From Melieria omissa (lineage: Eukaryota > Arthropoda > Insecta > Diptera > Ulidiidae), in contig OZ020269.1 in NCBI GenBank assembly GCA_963971225.1, positions 18,784,921 through 18,848,920 of the forward strand: a DNA stretch of 64,000 nucleotides, written 5' to 3'. Positions 56,111-64,000 of this stretch are shown one piece after another (the stretch's first letter is position 1; each line of letters begins with the position of its first letter). The notes beneath the pieces were generated by a model. The model saw nothing but the letters and a program-made list of their open reading frames with translations. It searched no databases and was not told the origin of the DNA. Made by a program: the position numbers and the translations under genes.

Positions 56111-57060
56111 TGACTTCTAGTTTTGTCTGTTGTTTTGTAGTGGTTGTCTCAACTCTTGGATTGGTCTTGTCAATAGTCAACATTAGTTCTTTGTTGTTCG
56201 GTATAGTATTTTTTATTGTCTTACCAACATCACTTGATATTCACAAAAAGTTTAATAGTAAGTATATTAAAAACAGCAACAAAAAACACCAAACATGCAC
56301 ATGGAAAAATTATTAACATCAGAAGAATTCAGCAGCGCAAGTTGAGGTGCTTTTTTTTATCTCAACTTGAGGTGTACTCATACTTTTTTCATAGCTTTTT
56401 TTTTTTTTAAAACAAACACACACACACATACAGCCAACAGGAAAAGAAATTAAAGAAATATTACTATATTTGTATACACAAGTGTACTTGAAAAAAGTTT
56501 TTATTGCATTTTCAATGAATGGAAAACGGGAACAATCACAGCCACAGCGAAAAGTACAACAAGAACAAAATAATTCTGTTTCTGTTTTTTTTCTGTTGAT
56601 TGAGTTGGTGGTATACTGTATGTGCATACAGTTATAAATTAAGACAGCAAGAAATGGTTAGTTATGAACAGATATTACGATTTTTTGCGGGAAATAAGTT
56701 TTCTCTGAAACGGTAAACGAAAGTGTTAAAGTATAAGAAGTAAATTATTGTGCAAAAATATGGAAAAATCTGTGTTTATCATTGATCGGATTTTCAGCAG
56801 GAAATGACAAACTACTGTAGTAAAAATTGCCCATGAAAAAGGCAGCAACTCGATGTTTCGAATCAACATTGAACTAGGAACAGATGCTCCTTTCATTTCA
56901 ATGTAGACAGAAAAATTTCACTGGCTGTCTCATTAGCAGGAAATTACTAACTTGTGTAGTAAAAATCGATAGTAAAAAAACTCCTTAAAAAATTAAATAT
57001 TTGCTGTAGAAAATCGTAATGAAATTAGAAATAGATTTTGCTTTCATTCAGAAACGGTAT
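56111..57060. other. No gene seen; small tandem echo
   Basis: A CA run is at 56415-56428. GCAGGAAATGACAAACTACT (56799) and GCAGGAAATTACTAACTTGT (56937) are each followed by GTAGTAAAAAT, a degenerate 138-bp duplication. Confidence 0.4.
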
Positions 57061-57065
57061 ACGTA

Positions 57066-57980
57066 CCAGGTATGCGCATATGAAACCGGTAACGACATCT
57101 AGCGGTAAATCGCCGAATATTTATAAACTTCGGAACCGTACCAAATGTCTTGTTTACTTCTTCTGTCATATGTCAACAATATTCAGTTCACAATTTGTCA
57201 AGTTTCATCCAACAACGCATTGTTTGACGCTCCGGAAAATGTCGGATTACGTGCCTACAAATTACGATTTGCGGACACAGTTAATTTTGTGTTACCATTT
57301 GAAGAAAAACGCTTCTGAATCGCATCGAATGCTTGTGGAAGCTTACGCGAGCATGCTTTTGGTCGCACACAGTGTAACGAGTGGTTCAATAAATTTAAAA
57401 GTGGTGATTTTGATGTGAGAAACGAGGAGCGTGGCCGGCCACCAAAAAAGTTTGAAGACGCCGAATTGCAAGCATTGCTCGATGAAGATGATGGCCAAAC
57501 GCAAGAACAGCTCGCAGAACAATTGGGTGTTGACCGTCGGACCGTCGGAAAACGTTTAAAAGCAATGGGAAAAATTTTAAAGGTCGGTAGATGGGTGCCA
57601 CATGAACTGACTGAAAGGCAGCAAGAAAACCGAAAAACCACTTGTGAAATGCTGCTCGCCCGGTACAAAAGAAAGTCGTTTTTGCATCGAATCGTAACTG
57701 GTGATGAAAAGTGGGTCTATTTCAAAAATCCCGAACGAAAAAGATCGTATGTTAACCGCGGCGAAAGTGCGCAATCGACCGCAAGGCCAGATCGCTTCGG
57801 AAAGAAGGCCATGCTATGTGTTTTCTGGGACCAGCGTGGTGTCATATGATATGACCTTCTAAAACCTGGTGAAACGGTTAACGGTGAACGTTACCAACAA
57901 CAATTGGCCGATTTGAACCGTGCTATACGCCAAAAACGCCCAGAATATGAAGCCAGGCAACACAAAGTGATCCTGATAAA
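57066..57980 (+). mobile_element. 3'-truncated mariner element
   Basis: Transposase homology begins at 57239 and stops abruptly after KVILI at 57978. Upstream is a likely inverted-repeat-type end, CCAGGTATGCGCATATG from 57066, preceded by TA. I cannot find its partner downstream, so the right third is gone. Confidence 0.75.
57239..57978 (+). pseudogene. Mariner transposase, frameshifted, with a stop, C-terminus missing
   Basis: The ATG at 57239 opens MSDYVPTNYDLRTQLILCYH and LKKNASESHRMLVEAY. A one-base loss near 57346 then moves the reading to FGRTQCNEWFNKFKSGDFD and NEERGRPPKKFED. The frame continues through the second helix-turn-helix (QEQLAEQLGVDRRTVGKRL), RIVTGDEKWVYFKN (first catalytic Asp) and AMLCVFWDQRGVI. 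It hits TGA at 57847-57849, then reads YDLLKPGETVNGERYQQQL to HKVILI, where homology ends just before the expected HDN. The second and third catalytic Asp are lost. In the live protein this is a TA-specific cut-and-paste transposase. Confidence 0.92.
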
Positions 57981-58321
57981 CACATCTGTAATTAAAAAGA
58001 AAATCATAACGAAAATTGGAAAAATAATTTTCTTTCATCATTGCAAAAATGCTTCAAATTTCACAGAAAAAGAGTTGGCTGGCAATGCTGTTCGCCGAAA
58101 ACAGCTTTTCAACTCGAGTGTTGAATTTTAGAGCTTTTTCCGAAAGATTTTTTCGTTGGAATAGCCAAAATCTTTCATTCAGTCTTTCAAACTATCTTTC
58201 AATAATCTTTTGAAAGTGTTTTAACAGTCTTTGCCAGAATAGCCCTGTTAGAGTTCAGTTTCTAACAAAAACAAAAATTTACCGAATCAATTAACATAAA
58301 TGGGTATACAGATAATTTTTA
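57981..58321. other. No gene seen; right flank of the truncated mariner
   Basis: Contains phrases ATAGCC and CTTTCAAACTATCTTTCAAT near 58160-58210 and CCAGAATAGCCCTGTTA at 58233-58250. It may be the end of another unknown repeat. Confidence 0.35.
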
Positions 58322-58325
58322 TTAA

Positions 58326-58780
58326 CCCATTGCTGCCAAATGGGTAAAATTTTATACATGAAAACTGACTTTTAAAAAAAATCACAGAAAATGGTAGACA
58401 TATCTCAAAATCATTGAGTCCAGTGGAGGTCACCGTAAAATTCGCCATCTAGCTGGAGTTACCAGACTCCAAAAATTGTGAATTTTCCGGAGGTGGAAAT
58501 GTGGTGAAACGTAGTGGCCCTTGAACTTCACAAAAATCAGCCTCCTAACTCACATGTAAACAATACTTCTTTTGTTCACGTGTTTAGCTGATCACTTTAA
58601 AAAGTATGGAAAAAAGCTACCATTGCTGCCTAATTGGTACAAAATACCCAATGAATATTTCAGTAACGTGCAGAGAGAGAAAGCTGAAATTTTGTTTCTG
58701 ATCATTTTGGGTCAATTCCAGGTCGTGATTGAAATTTTATCAAAATCGTATGGGCGGAACTGGTACCCGGCAGCAATGAG
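58326..58780. mobile_element. 455-bp TTAA-flanked MITE
   Basis: CCCATTGCTGCCAAATGGGT follows TTAA (58322-58325). The right end read inward, CTCATTGCTGCCGGGTACC, follows TTAA (58781-58784). The first 12 bases differ at one position. A further copy of the motif (CCATTGCTGCCTAATTGGTA) lies inside at 58619. No transposase. Piggybac-like by target and terminus. Confidence 0.87.
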
Positions 58781-58784
58781 TTAA

Positions 58785-60965
58785 TCGGAATCATGATGTC
58801 TGAAATGTTGATAAAACCTGATATATTTCGAAACAGAGCGAATTGGCATACAAAGCAAAAACTTTCGGAAGAAGGTTAAAGAAGAAGATTAAAAATTGGC
58901 CGGATAAACCAAATTACAGAAGTCTGTTGGACACTACAGTTTACATCACCAATGTCAAAGCAGAATTTACATTTGCCGCAATTTGCAAAAATTAAAGCAT
59001 CTTGTACTTCAGTTTATGTTTGTTATAATGAAGTATGAAACATATATTTTGCTCACTAGTGTACAAACATACATAGAAATTTCCTTTTAAAACCTATGAA
59101 TTTTAAGAATCCTACGGAATTTGACGGAGTTATGTGATTTTCCAATTAAATAAGTTATTTCAAAATGATTTCAAATATTCTTACTTATGCCATCAAATCT
59201 TTACTAACATTTTTCCGTTGACTTTTGGGTTATTAAAATTCTATTGCTTTTCTCAGCATTTTATATAAAGAAGCAGCTGAATTTTTTTTTTCGTAGAGTT
59301 GGAAAAGACTTAACAGCAAATATGCAGACAGCAACAGACCGTCAGTTAGTCAGTTGACCAACCAGACCACTTGAGAATTTCAATGCGCGTTATTGTCAAT
59401 TTTGAGGAAATTCGTTGGCGTAAGTTTGCAGTGCGGGACGTGCCATAGGTAACAGTGACAGTTCGTTGGCCGCACTGGGCATTTATTCGCATTTATTTTG
59501 AAGAATTTATTTGCTTTGGCACTCAAGTGGGCACTTTTGATGCAATGTAAATTTTGCTATGTGTGTGTCGGCTTGAGTGTGCGCGTGTCCGTGCGTGCGT
59601 GCGTATTTATGAAATTAGAAAAGTTTGCGCACAATAAGGAAGGAAAACAACAAAAGCAGTCAAAATAAACAAACAAACAAACAGCTGCAAGTATAGTCGC
59701 GGAAATTGCAATAATTCGAACTTTAAATGCCAACACTTAATGCTCGTCAGACTGTTGGCAGTTGAGCAATAAAGAGAGAGAGAGCGGCACAGAGGAAGGG
59801 AATGCGAGTTTTTATGAATTGCTCCCCGTGGAGTATTTGCTTTAAGTTGCGCTCTAATTAAACCAGCGCACATGAATTTTGCTGCCAAGGCTGCCATGTG
59901 TCATTGCTAAGCATCCACCCGCCCGCCAATCTCCTAGAAGATTACATAATGCGCAGAATTCAGGAGGGTTGTTGCCGCAAGTTTGGGGGCCACAACTCAA
60001 GAAACTCATTGAGGCAAGAAATAAGAAAAATACACTTCACTCCGAATGTGCATAAATTCGCTTTGATGTTTGCTTATGTATAGACCTACATTTATGTATG
60101 TTTGTGTGTGTGTGTGTGTTGAAGTGCTTTTATATGTTTCCTTGTATGTGTGTGTGTTTGGTTTGTTCATTTGAAGTGGTTGTTGAATTTCATTAATTTT
60201 TCTCTATTTGCTTTCGAATGGCCACCACGAAATGCAATCAAGTTGCTTCTTCTTCTTAGGTGAGTTGGTTGTTTATTTGTTGTTGTTTGGTTCAAGAGGA
60301 CGAAAAGGAAAATTAAATGAATACGAAATGATTTGTAGGCCAAAAAATGCTGCAAACATTTCAAGTGGCCGCTCAAGTGCACAATTTAAGCCGAGTTGAA
60401 GTGCAGTTTGCACAAAAACACTAAAGTAGAAAATGAAAACAAACATAAAAAGGCAACAAAAAGCCACTAGAGACGATAATTCAGTAAGTCTGGGTTGCAG
60501 GTAGTGAAAGTTGGTGTAAAAGTTTATGGCATAAAAATTAGAAATGAAAACTTCTGGTTTAGTGAAGAAACAAAACCAAATCAAATCACCGTCGAAGTTT
60601 GTAAAGCTGGGCCATTAGGTGAAAATGAAGTGATGCGCCCAGTCGATGGGGTAGTAAGGCAAATTGTGGTTGGACGGAAAGGTGGGGGGATGAGAAGCGA
60701 GGGATGAGAATGAAGAAATTACATTCTAAGATCGTTAAAACGGTGAAAGCACTGCAAGGATTATTAAATTCGGTGAGAAGAGGTTATGAAAAAATTAAGT
60801 AGTAATAATTTTTTAGTTTTAAATCTATGTTCAGGTAATTGTTTGTCCTGACTAACTGATTGACTGACTGACTGATTCATCATCGCTCAGCTCAAACTGC
60901 AAATTTTATCTATAGACACATTAAAAAGAATTAATCTGCGCTAAGACGGGATTTTTTTGAAATAC
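58785..60965. other. No gene seen; microsatellites
   Basis: AT-rich with GT/GCGT runs (59558-59605), GA run 59773-59785, GT runs 60102-60118 and 60146-60160, and a GACTGACTGACT run near 60864-60875. No credible protein. Confidence 0.45.
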
Positions 60966-60969
60966 GGGT

Positions 60970-62600
60970 TCTGAAAGGGCAATTCATGGGTCATTCTAAA
61001 TTAATTCAACACGAGGTCTTTAGTTTTTCGAAAGTCAAAATTTATCGTGGTCAACAATGGGTTAAGGGTTGTAACCGGGAACCTATGATTCTATTGACAT
61101 CCAAATTAGTTAAAACACTTGAAATCAAGAATTATTAGACATGAGTTTTTAATTTTTTAAGAATCAAAGTCTTACGGGTCAACGATGGGTTAAGAGTTTA
61201 TATGGAAAATCTTTTTTCAATGAGTTTTTCACTTCAAACTTAGTAAAACCTTTTAGAAATGAGAAATAATTCGTCACGTTTTTATTTTTTTGGAAAATCA
61301 AAATTTGATAGGGTCAACGATGGATTAATAGTTTATATGGAAAAACATGTGTGTATGCGTTTTTCACTTCAAATTTAGTAAACCACTTCAAATGAGAAAT
61401 AATTCGACACGTGTTTCTAATTTTTTTTAAATCAAAATCTGACGAGGTCAACGATGGGTTAAGAGTTGATATGGAAAAACACGTTCTAATGGGGGTTTTC
61501 ACTTGTAACTTAGTAAAACGACTTCAAATGAGAAATAATTCGACACGTCTTTTTATTTTTTTTAGAAATCAAAATTGGACGGGGTGAACGATGGGTTAAG
61601 AGTTTGTATAGAAGAAAATGTAGAAAAACATGTTTCAATGAGGTTTTCATTTCAAACTTAGTAAAACCGCTTCAAATCAAAAATTAGAAATTAGAAACGT
61701 GTTTTTAATTTTTTTGAAAATCAAAATCAGATAGGGTCAACTATGGGTTAAGAGTTTATATGAAAAAACATGTTTCAGAAAGTTTTTCACTTCAAATTTA
61801 GTAAAACCACTTCAAATCAAAAATAATTAGACATTTTTTTGAAAATCAAAATCTGATAGGATCAACGATGGGTTAAGAGTATATATGGAAAAACATGTTT
61901 CAATGGGTTTTTCACTTCAAACTTAGTAAAATCACAAATGAGAAAGATTTTGACAAGCGTTTTTTTTAATTTTTTGAAAATCAAATCCTAAAGTGTTACC
62001 ACTGAAAAAAACACAAAGGTTTAAAAGTTTGTATGGGGAAACATGATTTAATTTTTTTTCACTTCAAACTTAGTAAAATCACTTGAATTGAAAAATAATT
62101 CGACACGTGGTTTTCATGTTTTGGAGTTCAAAATCTAACGGGGTCAAGGATGGGTTAAGAGTTTATATGGAAAAAAGTTTCAATGGGGTTTTTCACTTCA
62201 AATTTAGTAAAATCATTTGAAATGAGAAATAATTCGACACATGTTTTCAGTTTTTTTGAAAATAAAATTCTAAAGTGGTAAACCAAGGGTTAAAAGTTTG
62301 TATAAGAACACATGATTAAGTGACTTCAAACTTAATGAAAACACTCCAAATCAAAAATAGTCAAACACATGCTTATAATATTTTTTAAAAACAAATCTGA
62401 CAGGTTACAGGTTGAACAGGGTTGACAGGTTGAATGGGTTAAAAGTTTGTTGAAAAACATGTTTTAAAAGGGGTTTTTGACCTCAAATATGGTAAAAGAA
62501 TTTCAATTGAGAAATTATTCAACAAGTATTTTTACATAAAATACTGACAGAGTCAACAAAGGGTTAAGGGAAACTTGATTTATTAGGCACATTGACTTCA
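60970..62600. repeat. Twelve-unit minisatellite, units 125-152 bp
   Basis: A GGTCAACGATGGGTTAAGAG-type phrase recurs at about 61050, 61178, 61313, 61447, 61583, 61736, 61861, 62010, 62143, 62279, 62426 and 62553. Between them are TATGGAAAAACATGTTTCAA, TTTTTCACTTCAAACTTAGT, AAAACCACTTCAAATGAGAA and ATAATTCGACACGTGTTTTT phrases. Middle units are the most alike; outer ones decay, especially on the right. Confidence 0.9.
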
Positions 62601-64000
62601 AATTTGCTTTCAAATACGCCGCGCTCTGCTAGTTGATACTAAACGAAAACTTAAACAGTTTTAGTAAAACTGATCGAAACAATTAAAAAAACAAAATTGT
62701 TTTAATTTTTTGTATCATTTCAAGGTTTCCTTGAAACTTTTGTTTTGTAGTTGCAAAGCATTGAAACCACTTAAAAATCATACAAATTGTATGTGAAATC
62801 TCAGTTTTTAAGTTCGCATGGTTTAGTAATTTTGTTTAACAAAAACAAAAAAAAAACAACAACAAAAAATTCTGAGTTAACCTTGCAAGTAGCGAGCTGC
62901 CAATTGTCTTCTGCTCTAACTTCCACACACACATACACACCACTTCCCGTCATAAAGCATTCATAAGTGAGTACAAACATACATATTTATGTGCGTATAT
63001 GTACATATGTACCACACATCCAACGCAAGTTATTTATAATTCCAGCAGCTCTGCCATTATGTGCGCCAAATGAAATATGCACAACGTGGCAACGCCACGA
63101 CGACGTGCACACGCAGCTGGTTGAAATCAAAAAAATATTACACTAGCACCAATAACAATGAACAATGGCGCAGCGAGGAGCAAAATTGTGCGAGGAAATA
63201 GTTTCAGCAAATTGTTACAGCAATTTGTGTGCCGGCGGGCAAACGAGCCCAACGCGCTGTTCGCGCGTTGTTGGCGAGAAGTTAAATTTTGTGTGGCTTA
63301 TGTGTTGCGTAGTTGGCGAAAGTGTGCGGCCAGGCGTCGAGAAGGTCAGTCGGGTTAAGTGGTTGGCCCCAAAGGCTGCGCAGGTGAGCGAGAGCCCAGG
63401 CCAGGCCTGGCCGGGTCAGTGTGATTTCGTTGCGCTGCGTTGCCAGTTGTGGTTGTTGTTGTTGTGATTGCTATTGCTGTTGTCAGGTCGCATCAAGGTT
63501 GCCAGCCAGTCAGCTGCATAGTTTGACTAGCGGTGCGATAAAGAACGCTGGCGAGTTGTTAGTGCGAAACGACTTAAAGGCCAATAGCGAGCAGTAGTCG
63601 ACTTGCGTGTTCAATGTATCTGTGTGTGTGTATTTGTGACCTTTTATCGTTAGGCCGTTTCCTTTTAAAAGCCACTGCCAGCAAAAACGCCCTGTTTGGC
63701 GTAATTTCCGCAATTCGCCGCTGCAACGTTTCACATTCCCATTCAGGTTCGAATATTCGCCGCATGTGTGTTGCAACAGTGCTTTGTGTGTTTGAGCTTT
63801 AATTTATTTCCATTTAATTCTATGGCACAGTAAATAAATTATTTCTCGTCTGTCTTCTCTACAGCTGTGCTTTTATTTAGTTGCGCATTTAAGCTGTTTT
63901 AGCGCTGTTTTTTCCGCTCCGCTCAGCCACAATACGTTGCGCACTTAATAAATTACACTCATACAAACAATACAAACATACACAAACACTTCTTTATATG
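62601..64000. other. No gene seen
   Basis: CA/CATA repeats near 62924-62940 and 62978-63010. The part 63050-63540 is GC-richer and open in two plus frames (66 and 100 codons), but the peptides show no domain. Possibly non-coding conserved DNA. Confidence 0.4.

Noticed and set aside
58130..58260. Right inverted repeat of the truncated mariner
   Set aside because: No reverse complement of CCAGGTATGCGCATATG occurs there; the sequence belongs to something else.

Overview
The window reads as non-coding DNA from an insect, most likely a higher dipteran; a tephritid-type fruit fly is a guess from the look of the repeats and cannot be proven here. It is AT-rich and dense in CA/GT, CAG/TTG (opa-type) and A/T simple repeats. 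I found no host protein gene, exon, tRNA or rRNA that I can support. It could be one very large intron or a gene-poor intergenic stretch. Every protein-like signal I recognise belongs to a decayed transposable element.

Layout. 0-7.4 kb: degenerate tandem repeats, two solo LTRs of one family with different target-site duplications (446-1094 and 6847-7262), a MITE nested in the first LTR, a reverse-strand LTR-like end near 3.9 kb, and a 5'-truncated non-LTR retrotransposon (5987-6661) inserted in a degenerate satellite. 10.5-14.3 kb: an internally deleted mariner (10517-11257) and three MITEs (12043-12289, 12711-13439, 13760-14222). 15.7-19.4 kb: minisatellites. 19.4-23.5 kb: a nested cluster. 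A DD37E transposase pseudogene on the minus strand is broken by a TTAA MITE, with an hAT-like MITE at its N-terminal edge. Next to it is a dimeric, TTA-flanked Harbinger-like element that carries a nearly full-length Tc1/mariner-type element with two frameshifts.

26-38 kb: a dispersed repeat shared with 12.4 kb, retrotransposon scraps, a 1.2 kb TTAA element built from internal tandem repeats (31889-33067), a deleted Tc1/mariner-type element (about 34889-35414), and a TAG-flanked element rich in ATCGAT motifs (36265-36848). 38.9-42.6 kb: a TTTTA array, two retrotransposon C-terminal fragments and a seemingly perfect AAGACT array of about 110 copies. 45.5-53.1 kb: layered long tandem repeats, a 2-kb-spaced duplication and a 1.5 kb array of an 11-base unit that passes into a pentamer. 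55-64 kb: more tandem repeats, a truncated mariner (57066 to about 57980), another TTAA MITE (58326-58780) and a 12-unit minisatellite (60.97-62.6 kb).

Nothing here works as a pathway. The story is one of nested insertions and of tandem repeats growing from or inside transposons. The most unusual items are at least six TTAA-flanked non-autonomous elements, four sharing a CCCATT or near-identical terminus; a MITE family with CTGTGG ends and 4-bp duplications; and the nested 19.4-23.5 kb cluster. All family assignments come from reading motifs by eye, without database searches.
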